DNA from: Bacteroidota bacterium
Lineage (GTDB): Bacteria; Bacteroidota; Ignavibacteria; UBA10030; SZUA-254
Assembly (NCBI GenBank): GCA_020056225.1
Contig: JAGVIE010000021.1
Span: 1-56,880, forward strand
Length of the DNA stretch: 56,880 nucleotides
Reading direction: 5' to 3'
Of the stretch, positions 43,110 to 51,897 are shown piece by piece. The notes beneath the pieces were generated by a model. It did no database searches and was not told the DNA's origin. It saw only the letters and a program-made list of their open reading frames with translations. A program made the position numbers and the translations under genes. Every line of letters begins with the position of its first letter. Position 1 is the stretch's first letter.

Positions 43110-44540
43110 TTAGAATGGTGTTTCCTCTGGCAAGGAAATAGGAGGTGCAATCATTGATTCTAATTTTTCAAAACCTGCATATTCTTTTATAAAAGCTAAT
43201 TCAATCATACCTGTTGGACCATTACGTTGTTTGCCAATAATAATTTCGGCTTTTCCTTCAAGATCAGCTTTTTTTCTCTCATCGGTTTCGTACATTTCAG
43301 GTCTATTAACGAAAATTACAACGTCGGCATCTTGCTCAATCGCACCTGATTCCCTTAGATCAGCTAACACTGGTCTCTTATCTCCTCGTGTCTCTACTGA
43401 TCTGTTTAATTGCGAAAGTGCAATAACTGGAATATTTAGCTCTTTTGATAGGGCTTTTAATGAGCGCGATATCCAGGAAATTTCTCGCTCGCGTGATTCT
43501 GCATTTCTTGGGCCCTGTATAAGTTGGAGATAGTCAATTACAATAAGCCCAACATTATGTTCAGCCTTCAGACGCCTTGCTTTAGCTCGAAGTTCTAATA
43601 TTCCGAGTGCTGCTGAATCGTCAATGAAGATTTTAGCATCATTTAATTTCCCGATATTTTTACTTAATTTTTTCCAATCGTCATCGGGCAATCTCCCCGT
43701 TCTCAATTTTTGTGCGCTTATCTTTGCTTCAGCTGATAACATTCTAATAATCAACTGTTGCTCCGACATCTCCAAGCTGAATAATCCGATTGTTGTTGGT
43801 TTATGTGGATGGAGCGCAGCATTCCTGGCTAATGTTAGAGCAAAAGCTGTTTTCCCGTGACTAGGGCGACCAGCAACAATAACTAGATCCGAGTTTTGAA
43901 AACCACCTGTCATGTCGTCAAGTTGTGGAAAACCACAAGGGACTCCCGTTATACCGCCATGTTTGCCATGAATAGCTTCCAGCATTTCCCAAGTATCATG
44001 AATTGCTATTTTAATTGGAGTGAACGACCGCTTCATTCTTCGTTCTGAGATTTGGAATATCTTTGTTTCAGCTTCATCAAGCAGGTCAAGCGCATCTTCA
44101 GTATCGTTGTATGCTCGGGTTAATACTTCTGAAGACGAGCTGATCAAACTCCGCATCAGAGCTTTTTCAAGAACGATGCGGCTGTGGTACTCAACATTGG
44201 CTGAAGATGTTGCACCCATTGTAAGTTCGGTAATATAGACGGGATCCTCGGTTGCATTCAACTGACCACGGCGCCGAAGTTCTTCAACGAGCGTCACAGC
44301 ATCGATTGGATCGCCTTTTTCAAAAAGCGCCATCATTGCCTGGAATATTTTTTGATGCGTAGGATTGTAAAAACTTGCAGGATCAAGCAGTTCCAATACT
44401 TTCGGCACCGCTTCTTTATCAATCAGTATAGCGCCCAGAACAGATTTCTCGACATCAACCGCCTGCGGTGGAATGCGCCCTCCAAAATTTGCCGGTTCAG
44501 TTGGAGTAGAAAACGCTGTATTCTTTTTCGTCCTTGCCAT
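43110..44540 (-). CDS. dnaB: Replicative DNA helicase
   Basis: 476 residues, normal size, no intein. N-terminal DnaB domain ('PPQAVDVEKSVLGAILIDKEAV'), linker, and RecA-like C-terminal domain with Walker A 'AGRPSHGKTAF', 'IGLFSLEMSEQQLIIRMLSAEA', Walker B 'GLIVIDYLQLI', and 'VIALSQLNRSVETRGDKRPVLADLRESGAIEQDAD' (in part). It unwinds DNA at the replication fork as a hexamer. The start overlaps the UDG stop by one base. Confidence 0.97.
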   Translation of the reverse strand: MARTKKNTAFSTPTEPANFGGRIPPQAVDVEKSVLGAILIDKEAVPKVLELLDPASFYNPTHQKIFQAMMALFEKGDPIDAVTLVEELRRRGQLNATEDPVYITELTMGATSSANVEYHSRIVLEKALMRSLISSSSEVLTRAYNDTEDALDLLDEAETKIFQISERRMKRSFTPIKIAIHDTWEMLEAIHGKHGGITGVPCGFPQLDDMTGGFQNSDLVIVAGRPSHGKTAFALTLARNAALHPHKPTTIGLFSLEMSEQQLIIRMLSAEAKISAQKLRTGRLPDDDWKKLSKNIGKLNDAKIFIDDSAALGILELRAKARRLKAEHNVGLIVIDYLQLIQGPRNAESREREISWISRSLKALSKELNIPVIALSQLNRSVETRGDKRPVLADLRESGAIEQDADVVIFVNRPEMYETDERKKADLEGKAEIIIGKQRNGPTGMIELAFIKEYAGFEKLESMIAPPISLPEETPF

Positions 44541-45265
44541 TATTCACCAGCTTTCATTTCGTCATATGCTTTACGGAACATTTTCATGTCTTCCCATGCA
44601 GGATATTTCCAATTCGGGTTTCTCAATAATGCGGCAGGGTGATATGTTACCATAAGTTTTGTACCACGGAAATCGTGAAATTTGCCCCGTAACGATGTAA
44701 GAGTGTTGTTGGTTTGCATCAGCCATTGGCCCGCAATTCTTCCGAGACATATGATGAATTTTGGTTTAATGAGTTCAATTTGCCTGTAAAGATACGGAGT
44801 GCATGTCTCCATCTCCGTCGATTCCGGGTCACGGTTGTTCGGCGGGCGACATTTAAGGATGTTGCATATATACACTTCTTCTCTCTTTAACTCGACTGCC
44901 GAAAGAATTTTGTTTAAGAGTTGTCCGGCTCTGCCAACAAACGGCTCACCCTGTGCATCCTCGTCAGCTCCGGGCGCTTCGCCTATGAACATAACGTCAG
45001 CCGCTGGATTTCCTATACCAAAAACAAAATTAGTCCGTGTATGTCCAAGCGGGCATTTTAAGCAGGTATTTATCTCCTTGTTAAAATCACTCAACGACTT
45101 GGAGCTAACCAATAGTTCTTCTGGTAATTTAATTTTTTCCCCGACCGCGCTCTTTTTCAAATTTTGTTCTTCTTCATGATAGATGGTATTACCGAATAAA
45201 TCCTGCTGCTGCATAAAATACCGCTCGGTATTGTTTATGAATTCCAAGAGATCTTTTGAAGACAC
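44540..45265 (-). CDS. Family 4 uracil-DNA glycosylase (Fe-S)
   Basis: 241 residues. The first 45 form a variable N-terminal extension. The core has the 4Fe-4S cysteines in 'CLKCPLG' and '[11 protein letters not shown]', the family 4 motif '[23 protein letters not shown]' (in part), and '[15 protein letters not shown]' with the catalytic-loop His. It removes uracil from DNA in base-excision repair. Twelve bases after coaBC, one-base overlap with dnaB. Confidence 0.93.
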   Translation of the reverse strand: MSSKDLLEFINNTERYFMQQQDLFGNTIYHEEEQNLKKSAVGEKIKLPEELLVSSKSLSDFNKEINTCLKCPLGHTRTNFVFGIGNPAADVMFIGEAPGADEDAQGEPFVGRAGQLLNKILSAVELKREEVYICNILKCRPPNNRDPESTEMETCTPYLYRQIELIKPKFIICLGRIAGQWLMQTNNTLTSLRGKFHDFRGTKLMVTYHPAALLRNPNWKYPAWEDMKMFRKAYDEMKAGE

Positions 45266-45277
45266 AATATTTTCTAT

Positions 45278-46492
45278 TTAAAAAAGTTTAGATACTCGGT
45301 TTAATATTGCGTGGGCGACCTCATGTTTCGACATTTTCTTCAACTTCTGAATTTTACCGCCGTTCGAGATAATCGTTACAATATTCGTATCTGTATCAAA
45401 CCCGGCGCCTTCACTTAATGGATTGTTGAGAACTATGAGATCGAGATTTTTATCTTTTAGTTTTGATTTAGCATTATTGATTTCATTATCCGTTTCGACG
45501 GCAAAACCGACAAGAATATCTCTATCCTTTATGCTACCTAAGTGTTGGAGGATGTCCTTTGTTTCCCTTGTCTCAATAATAAAGCGATTGCTTTTCGATT
45601 TATTCTTCTTAATTTTTTTATTAGAAGCAGTTATCGGTGTAAAATCAGCGACTGCCGCCGCCATAATCGTTACATCCATTCCTTTATGATGCTTCATCAT
45701 AGCCGTATACATCTGTAGCGCCGTTTCGACATTGACACGTTTAACGTTCCGCGGGGTTTGCAGATGAACATGCCCGGCAACTAACGTTACATCGGCGCCT
45801 CGCTGGGTTGCCGCATTCGCAATTGCAAAGCCCATTTTTCCAGAAGATCGATTTCCGATATATCTAACCGGATCGATAGGCTCGTATGTGGGACCAGCGC
45901 TGACGAGTATTTTCTTACCAAGAAAATCTTTCCGATTCGATCCCAAAATATCTTCAACTGCTTTTTGAATTCGAGGAAGATCGGGTAAGCGGCCCGTTCC
46001 TGTTAAACCGCTGGCGAGTTCACCCTCGGCAGGCGGAAGAACGATATATCCAGCTTCTCGCAGAGTATTAATGTTTTGTTGAGTTGTGGAGCGGAGCCAC
46101 ATGTCGGTATCCATCGATGGAGAAATAATCACCGGACATCGCATGGCGAGGGCAAGTATGGTAACAGCATTATCGGCATAGCCGTGTGCAATTTTCGCGA
46201 TTGTGTTCGCAGTAGCCGGAGCTATAAGCATTGCATCAGCCCATTGGGCAAGCGTGATGTGCCATGTGCCGGCATTTAAAATGCCGGATGATTGTTCTGG
46301 GAAAGTTCCGATGATAACTTCATCCCCGGATACAGTTGATAGCGTTAAAGGTGTAACGAACTCCTTAGCAGAGTCGGTCATTACAACGCGTATGTCTGAG
46401 CCGGTTTTTTTAAAATCCCTGATGAGCTGCGGGATTTTATATGCAGCGATGCCTCCGGTAATTCCGATCAAAATCCTTTTACCTGTGAGCAT
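45278..46492 (-). CDS. coaBC: Bifunctional phosphopantothenoylcysteine decarboxylase / synthetase
   Basis: 404 residues. The N-terminal flavoprotein CoaC domain (1-185) has 'ITGGIAAYKIPQLIR', the catalytic His in 'TWHITLAQWAD', and 'PSMDTDMW'. The C-terminal CoaB domain has 'VSAGPTYEPIDPVRYIGNRSSGKMG' (in part) and 'AAAVADFTP'. Two successive steps in coenzyme A synthesis. Part of the conserved yicC-gmk-rpoZ-coaBC run. Confidence 0.96.
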   Translation of the reverse strand: MLTGKRILIGITGGIAAYKIPQLIRDFKKTGSDIRVVMTDSAKEFVTPLTLSTVSGDEVIIGTFPEQSSGILNAGTWHITLAQWADAMLIAPATANTIAKIAHGYADNAVTILALAMRCPVIISPSMDTDMWLRSTTQQNINTLREAGYIVLPPAEGELASGLTGTGRLPDLPRIQKAVEDILGSNRKDFLGKKILVSAGPTYEPIDPVRYIGNRSSGKMGFAIANAATQRGADVTLVAGHVHLQTPRNVKRVNVETALQMYTAMMKHHKGMDVTIMAAAVADFTPITASNKKIKKNKSKSNRFIIETRETKDILQHLGSIKDRDILVGFAVETDNEINNAKSKLKDKNLDLIVLNNPLSEGAGFDTDTNIVTIISNGGKIQKLKKMSKHEVAHAILNRVSKLF

Positions 46493-46513
46493 TGAATACC
46501 TAATTGTATTGGT

Positions 46514-46837
46514 TTAGGGTTCGGTGATCGGGCGGTCGTCTTCTTTGTAACGATATTTAAGTTTTCCGGTCAATAATTCATTTATTGAAGTTTCGGTCGG
46601 TTTGGGCCTTTTCTCGAATTCTTGAGCGATAAGAATCTGGTCGGGATTTGTTTGCGGCTGTTCACCTTCTTCTTCCGGTTCGAATATCTTCGATTGCAGC
46701 ATTTCTACGCGCTGGTTGAATTCGATCTTCATCTCTTCGTTGATCTGACGCGCACGCTTCAGTAACACGACGATTGCTTCGTAAATGTTTTCGGCAGTGC
46801 CTGTAAGATGTTCGATGTCTATTGGTTTTAATGGCAT
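46514..46837 (-). CDS. rpoZ: RNA polymerase omega subunit
   Basis: 107 residues. 'GTAENIYEAIVVLLKRARQINEEM' is the omega core helix region, followed by an acidic linker and 'ETSINELLTGKLKYRYKE', the typical Bacteroidota/Chlorobiota-type tail. It assists beta' folding and polymerase assembly and contributes to ppGpp binding in some groups. Position between gmk and coaBC supports the assignment. Confidence 0.9.
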   Translation of the reverse strand: MPLKPIDIEHLTGTAENIYEAIVVLLKRARQINEEMKIEFNQRVEMLQSKIFEPEEEGEQPQTNPDQILIAQEFEKRPKPTETSINELLTGKLKYRYKEDDRPITEP

Positions 46838-46901
46838 TGATGTTTCCTTTTATGATGAATCTTATTTTGTTTTCAATTTAAATTTTGATCCAGTCGTCGT
46901 T

Positions 46902-47471
46902 TTACGCCGATTGAAGCGCACGGTCTATGATCTCATCGACCTTATCGACGGCTTGCTCAAGCGTTTCGTTAATGATAGTATAATCAAACTTTACTGCAAG
47001 TCCGAGTTCCATCTCAACCCGCTCCATTCGTTTTGCGAATGTTTCGGGAGTTTCCGTTTTACGATTCTTCAACCGCTCAGTAAGAAGTTCTATGCTCGGC
47101 GGTTTAATGAAAATTAGTAAAGCAGCTTGCGGATATTTTCTTTTAATAGAAAGCGCGCCGTTTACATCCACATCGAACAATATCGATGTGGATGCGCTGA
47201 ATGCGCGCTCGATTTCACTTTTTAGTGAACCGTAATAATCGCCGTAAATTTGTTCCCATTCAGCGAGTTCGTCATGCTGGATCTTATACTCGAATTGTTC
47301 CTTAGTTAAAAAAAAATAATCTTTACCGTCAATTTCCGCCAATCGCTTCGTTCGAGTTGTTCCCGACACAGAGAAAAAATAATCGGGATGCCGCCGTAAA
47401 ATTTCCGTAGCAATAGTAGTTTTTCCGCATCCGCTTGGTCCAGAAATAACAATCAATTTTGTCTTTGACAT
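46902..47471 (-). CDS. gmk: Guanylate kinase
   Basis: 189 residues from the ATG at 47471 (MSKTKLIVISG); five extra codons from a TTG are open but unneeded. P-loop 'SGPSGCGKTTIATEIL', 'SVSGTTRTKRLAEIDGKDYFF' GMP-binding region (in part), 'DVDVNGALSIK', and 'LTERLKNRKTE' lid. It phosphorylates GMP to GDP. Twenty-nine bases or more after yicC. Confidence 0.96.
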   Translation of the reverse strand: MSKTKLIVISGPSGCGKTTIATEILRRHPDYFFSVSGTTRTKRLAEIDGKDYFFLTKEQFEYKIQHDELAEWEQIYGDYYGSLKSEIERAFSASTSILFDVDVNGALSIKRKYPQAALLIFIKPPSIELLTERLKNRKTETPETFAKRMERVEMELGLAVKFDYTIINETLEQAVDKVDEIIDRALQSA

Positions 47472-47515
47472 AATATTATTCAACAACTCATTGGCTGAGT
47501 TATTATCATGATTGC

Positions 47516-48397
47516 TTACTCTATATTCTGCAATTGTTCCCGTATTTTTTCAAGCTCTTCCTTTATTGCGACGACGAGATGAGCAATTTCAGAACTATCG
47601 GATTTTGCGCCTATTGTATTTGCCTCACGGTTCATCTCCTGAACGAGAAAGTTTAACTTACGCCCGACACCGTCTTCTTTTTTAAGAGCATCCAGAAAGA
47701 ATTTATTGTGACTTTGGAAGCGGACAGATTCTTCGGTTACATCGAGTTTATCGACTAATAATGCAAACTCAAGTTCCAATCGATTTTGATCAATGATTGA
47801 CTGATCGGTGACAAGTTCTTTAATTCGCTCTGTCAATCTTAAACGCTCTTCGGGTACTCGCTGTTTTGCGATACGCTCTATTTCAGTAAGCTTCGTATTT
47901 ATAATTTCAATTCGATGCACCAAATCGTTCAGCAACTCACCGCCTTCTCTTTGACGCATGAGTTCGGCTTCGTTCAGCGCGGTATCTAGCGCTTTTTTAA
48001 CCAACCGCCATTCTTTTTCATCGCCCTTTTCAAATTCGTCGATCTCAAGAACCTCAGGAAAATTTAAAAGATGCTCCAATGAAACTTTGCTTTGAATTTT
48101 TACGGCTTTCCTTAAATCGTTCAATAATTTGTAATATGCTTTTGCGGCGGCGATATTAATTTTTAGGGGAACTTCGTTCGCGTTTTCATGTACCACGTTC
48201 AGAGAAATACTTATCTTTCCCCGGGCAAATTTAGCGCGAACTAATTCTTTCACTTCGTTTTCACGCAGTGTCAGTGTGCGCGGGAGTCGTGAATTCACTT
48301 CGAGGTAGCGGCTGTTGACGGAACGAACTTCTGCTGTGGCAGTAGTTCTGTCCTCAGTCGTTTCACCGCGTCCATATCCAGTCATACTTGAAATCAT
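47516..48397 (-). CDS. YicC/YloC family endoribonuclease
   Basis: 293 residues. The diagnostic N-terminus 'SMTGYGRGE' and 'EVRSVNSRYLEVNSRLPRTL', a helical middle, and the C-terminal metal-binding region 'KLNFLVQEMNREANTIGAKS'. YicC proteins are hairpin-specific endoribonucleases implicated in small-RNA decay. First gene of the yicC-gmk-rpoZ-coaBC-udg-dnaB block and divergent from rqcH. Confidence 0.92.
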   Translation of the reverse strand: MISSMTGYGRGETTEDRTTATAEVRSVNSRYLEVNSRLPRTLTLRENEVKELVRAKFARGKISISLNVVHENANEVPLKINIAAAKAYYKLLNDLRKAVKIQSKVSLEHLLNFPEVLEIDEFEKGDEKEWRLVKKALDTALNEAELMRQREGGELLNDLVHRIEIINTKLTEIERIAKQRVPEERLRLTERIKELVTDQSIIDQNRLELEFALLVDKLDVTEESVRFQSHNKFFLDALKKEDGVGRKLNFLVQEMNREANTIGAKSDSSEIAHLVVAIKEELEKIREQLQNIE

Positions 48398-48587
48398 TTC
48401 ATTTTAGCCATTTATTGGAAAATTTCCCATATTAAGGTACGAAATATTCGTTCGTGCGTCAAGGGAAACCTTTGCACAACCTTTTCACTCTAATGTCCAC
48501 ACTTATATTGTGTAATTTTATCCCGTTATTGAGAAACAACCGCATTTTAAATATATTGTGTACATCTGTTTAATGTTTCTACCAAAG

Positions 48588-50273
48588 ATGATAACAAATT
48601 ATTTTACACTTCAGGCATTGACCGCCGAACTGAACACCGTCATTCATGGCGGCAGAATCCACGAGGTTTTTTCACAGCGAAAAAACGAATTGTTGATTTC
48701 AATTGAAAATCTATCCTCGGCACTGGAGACTCAATCAGACTTGACGCTATGTGTTTCTGTTGATCCGAAGCTCAATTATGTTTATCTGCGGGATAGAGTT
48801 ACACGCGCGCGTAAGAATTCGGTTGATCTGTTTGACGATGTACTGCAACGTTCAATTGAAAGCATCGGCATTCATCAATCGGATCGCCTGATTGTAATTA
48901 CGCTTGAGAACGGAAAAAGGATACTGTTTCAAATTTATAATACTGTTGCCAGCAATATCCTCTTAGTAGATGAGAATTATGTAATCGTCGAAGCATTTAA
49001 AAATAATGATAAGCTTAAAGGGACAACCTATAAGATCGAAGAACATGGACCGGGAATAGATTATATTGGAAACGATGAATCATTTATTTCTCAAGTACTT
49101 AAACAGCACAACGTGCCGATCTATAATGCGTTGAAAAGAACACTGCCTTTATTGGGTCCGGTATTTTGCCGCGAGATACTATTTCGCTCCGAAATAGCTG
49201 AAAAAACAATTACAGAAGCTGTCGGTGAAAATCGGATGCTTAGGATGCATAAAGAAATTCAGAATTTATATTATCAAATATCCCATCCGGAACCGAGAAT
49301 TAATATTTTGCAGGATCATCAAGAGATATTTTCCATATTACCGATTGATCATTTAAGAAATAAGACTGAAAAAATCTGCTCAACAATAAACGAAGGGATA
49401 AAAAAGATCATAATAGATAAATTTAAGAAATCAAAGTTCTCAGGTGAGAAAGATCCTGTTTTAGATAAAGCCGAACATGAATTAGGACGACTCAGGCAAC
49501 TTCTCAGCAAGAAAGCCTCTGCTAAGCCGAGCGGTCCGGAAGAATATGAATTGCTTGGCAAAATACTTATTGCTAATTTGCCGCTGCTGAAAAAAGGAAT
49601 GAAACACATTGAACTGCACTCGCCTATAGAAGAATCTTCACAGATGCGGATATCGCTTGATCCCGCACTTACAGCGGTGCAGAACGCAGAGCGGTATTTT
49701 GATAAAGCGAAAAAGGCAAAGGGGGCGCGCGAAGAATCTGCTGAACGCTTGAAGCAGCTTACCGGTAAACTAACCTGGCTGGAGACGCTCGTTGACGCAC
49801 TGCATCGTTGCGAAACTGAAGAAGATTTGAAAAACATAATAGAAGAACATAAGGATAAATTAAGATCAATGAAATTAATTGATGAACCGCCGGGACGAGA
49901 ACTGCCGCCGTTTAGGATATTTACTGTGGCGGGTGGGTATGAAGTGTGGGTTGGTAAAAGCAGCGCCAACAACGATCTTCTTACAATGAAATATGCCAAG
50001 CCGAACGATCTCTGGTTTCATGTGCGCGGCGCGGGAGGTTCACATACGGTGCTGAAGGTTAAAGGTGATGCCCAATCTGTTCCGAAGGAAGCAATCCGGC
50101 AGGCAGCAGGCATTGCGGCATATTATAGTAAAATGAGAAATGCCGGCACCGTACCGGTTGCATACTGTGAACGGAAATATGTCAAAAAACCAAAACACTT
50201 AAAAGAGGGAGCTGTTTTGCTTGAGCGTGAACATGTTGTATTTGTGAAGCCAAAACTTCTTGGAAATACATAA
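48588..50273 (+). CDS. rqcH: Ribosome-quality-control protein RqcH (NFACT family)
   Basis: 561 residues from the ATG at 48588 (MITNYFTLQALTAELN); ten upstream codons are open but not homologous-looking. NFACT-N domain ('GGRIHEVFSQRKNELLISIE', 'VASNILLVDENYVIVEAFK'), a long coiled-coil middle (about 290-430), and a C-terminal NFACT-R domain with 'KPNDLWFHVRGAGGSHTVLK'. RqcH binds stalled 50S-peptidyl-tRNA complexes and adds C-terminal alanine tails that mark nascent chains for degradation. Older annotation calls it fibronectin-binding protein. Confidence 0.92.
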   Translation: MITNYFTLQALTAELNTVIHGGRIHEVFSQRKNELLISIENLSSALETQSDLTLCVSVDPKLNYVYLRDRVTRARKNSVDLFDDVLQRSIESIGIHQSDRLIVITLENGKRILFQIYNTVASNILLVDENYVIVEAFKNNDKLKGTTYKIEEHGPGIDYIGNDESFISQVLKQHNVPIYNALKRTLPLLGPVFCREILFRSEIAEKTITEAVGENRMLRMHKEIQNLYYQISHPEPRINILQDHQEIFSILPIDHLRNKTEKICSTINEGIKKIIIDKFKKSKFSGEKDPVLDKAEHELGRLRQLLSKKASAKPSGPEEYELLGKILIANLPLLKKGMKHIELHSPIEESSQMRISLDPALTAVQNAERYFDKAKKAKGAREESAERLKQLTGKLTWLETLVDALHRCETEEDLKNIIEEHKDKLRSMKLIDEPPGRELPPFRIFTVAGGYEVWVGKSSANNDLLTMKYAKPNDLWFHVRGAGGSHTVLKVKGDAQSVPKEAIRQAAGIAAYYSKMRNAGTVPVAYCERKYVKKPKHLKEGAVLLEREHVVFVKPKLLGNT

Positions 50274-50368
50274 AAATCTTCGTATACTCTAAATATTCTT
50301 TGAGCAGCGGCACCCCCGGCTGCGAGCCATACATTACATCGTATAACCAAACATTAAAGGAACCACCT

Positions 50369-51001
50369 ATGAAGTCGTTATTCCATCTGTTATTACTTGG
50401 CATTATTTGTTCAACTTTTGTTTTCAGCCAAACCGATTCTATAAATATTGAAGATCAATCTACGCCGCTTAGCTATGAAGTTGTAGCTTACGGAGGCGGT
50501 GCATTGCCGTACCTGCCAACATATTTCAAAAACAATTGGAGATCTGCTTGGAGCGCGGGAATTGGCTGCGGTATTTCTTTCCCACCGGGTGAGTTAGGTT
50601 ATATCACTCTTTATCAAACAATTGATTACAACAAAATGAAATTCCAGCAGTCAAGTTCCTACGATGGAAACTACTTGAATAGCGGTGCCGTACATATTAC
50701 GAATATCATGGTAAATCTTAAAGGGAATATTTATCTGAGAGTATTAAAAATGGAACCGTATTTCCTTTTAGGTGTTGGTGCGATGAATTATGTATCGAGC
50801 GGCGTGAAAATTAATGAGCAGGGGATAACCACTGTTAAGAACAGGCATCAGTTAGCTTTTGCGTGGACGTTCGGGCTTGGCATCGAAGTTCCTGTTAATC
50901 AGCGTATCGGCGTTTTCGTCGAGGGGAAATCGATGTTAGGTGTTGTTGAACCGGCAAAACAAATTTTCCCGCTGCATGCAGGCGTACATCTGAGCTTCTG
51001 A
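50369..51001 (+). CDS. Outer-membrane beta-barrel protein
   Basis: 210 residues from the ATG at 50369, preceded by AAAGGAA; the longer open frame to 50300 is not needed. Signal peptide 'MKSLFHLLLLGIICSTFVFS' with cleavage after 'SQT'. The mature part is a small barrel with paired strands ('WSAGIGCGISFPPGELGYITLYQ', 'FLLGVGAMNYVSSG', 'FAWTFGLGIEVPVNQRIGVFVEG') and the closing 'LHAGVHLSF' ending in Phe. OmpA/OmpW-like size, no specific family recognised. Own terminator. Confidence 0.8.
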   Translation: MKSLFHLLLLGIICSTFVFSQTDSINIEDQSTPLSYEVVAYGGGALPYLPTYFKNNWRSAWSAGIGCGISFPPGELGYITLYQTIDYNKMKFQQSSSYDGNYLNSGAVHITNIMVNLKGNIYLRVLKMEPYFLLGVGAMNYVSSGVKINEQGITTVKNRHQLAFAWTFGLGIEVPVNQRIGVFVEGKSMLGVVEPAKQIFPLHAGVHLSF

Positions 51002-51026
51002 TAGAGATAACTTTTTATATAAATGC

Positions 51027-51058
51027 GGTATGCTCTTGGGGGTGTACCGCTTTTTTAT
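51027..51058 (+). terminator. Rho-independent terminator
   Basis: GCGGTA / TACCGC stem (51027-51032, 51047-51052) with a 14-base loop and a run of T's, after the barrel gene and before a convergent gene. Confidence 0.7.
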
Positions 51059-51882
51059 TTTACTCCTAATCCATTCTTTCCGATCTTGCATTGTGAAACT
51101 GCACGGTTGAATAATTCCATGTAAGCGGTTTTTTCAAAAAGCATAGCACTTGTAATGTAGCTCTGTTTTTCGCCGAGCGGGTAATAAGGGATGCCTGAAT
51201 TTGTACGAATAATTGTTTCGTGTTCTGTTAGGATGTTGTCTCGGAAAGCCCACGCGTCGTTTGGCGCGCCGTAGAAATTAGCACTGCGGGCAACGATCAT
51301 TCGTTCCACCCAGTCGCGCATTGGATCCATATCTATGTGAACGACGCCGTCAATCTTCCCGTCGTAATTATCGTCAGCCCAGTGATTAAAAATCAATTTG
51401 CAGTGAGCAATAAAATATTCTAATTGTTTCAATGTAGGTTTGTTCCCGCGGGCAGGAAAATTTTCAGACTGTTGTTCTTCTTTAAATGCCGCGGCGCCTC
51501 CGACTAAAGCCATGTAATCGATCTTTCCGTCGTTGTTGCGGTCGAAAACATATCCCCATGTTGCAGTCTTGCCAAGCGATGGTCGAGTTTCGTTAAAAAC
51601 AACAGTACGCGAAATTTCTTTATCCGGATCGGTAATCGGTTTTCTGGTAACAGCCGCGATGAAAATTTTCTTTTGATCTTTGTATCCCATGAGAGTTACA
51701 TAAAGACTGTCGATTTTTTGCTGGCACTGAATCGTTATCTTCCGATGGAGTTCGGGATATTGACAGGTAGAATCTGCCGCCGGATAAAAATGTGAAATAT
51801 CGTTTTTCATTTGCCCGTTCGTTATAAAAGGGGAGAGCAAAATAATTATGAACAGCGTAGATAGAATTTGTTTCATTTCCAT
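51055..51882 (-). CDS. Secreted protein with two EF-hand-like calcium loops
   Basis: 275 residues with a signal peptide ('LFIIILLSPFITNGQMK'). Two loops match the D-x-N-x-D-G-x-x-D pattern of EF-hand/dockerin calcium sites: 'DRNNDGKIDYMALVGG' and 'DDNYDGKIDGVVHID'. No catalytic family recognised. It is 15 bases downstream of the pseudo-peptidase lipoprotein gene on the same strand, so the two are probably co-expressed at the cell envelope. Confidence 0.75.
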   Translation of the reverse strand: MEMKQILSTLFIIILLSPFITNGQMKNDISHFYPAADSTCQYPELHRKITIQCQQKIDSLYVTLMGYKDQKKIFIAAVTRKPITDPDKEISRTVVFNETRPSLGKTATWGYVFDRNNDGKIDYMALVGGAAAFKEEQQSENFPARGNKPTLKQLEYFIAHCKLIFNHWADDNYDGKIDGVVHIDMDPMRDWVERMIVARSANFYGAPNDAWAFRDNILTEHETIIRTNSGIPYYPLGEKQSYITSAMLFEKTAYMELFNRAVSQCKIGKNGLGVK

Positions 51883-51897
51883 ATGTTGGGCTTTAAA

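Noticed and set aside
50302-50322. Hairpin 'gcagcggcacccccggctgc' as a riboswitch or terminator
   Set aside because: Only a 5-bp stem without a T-run or conserved aptamer features.
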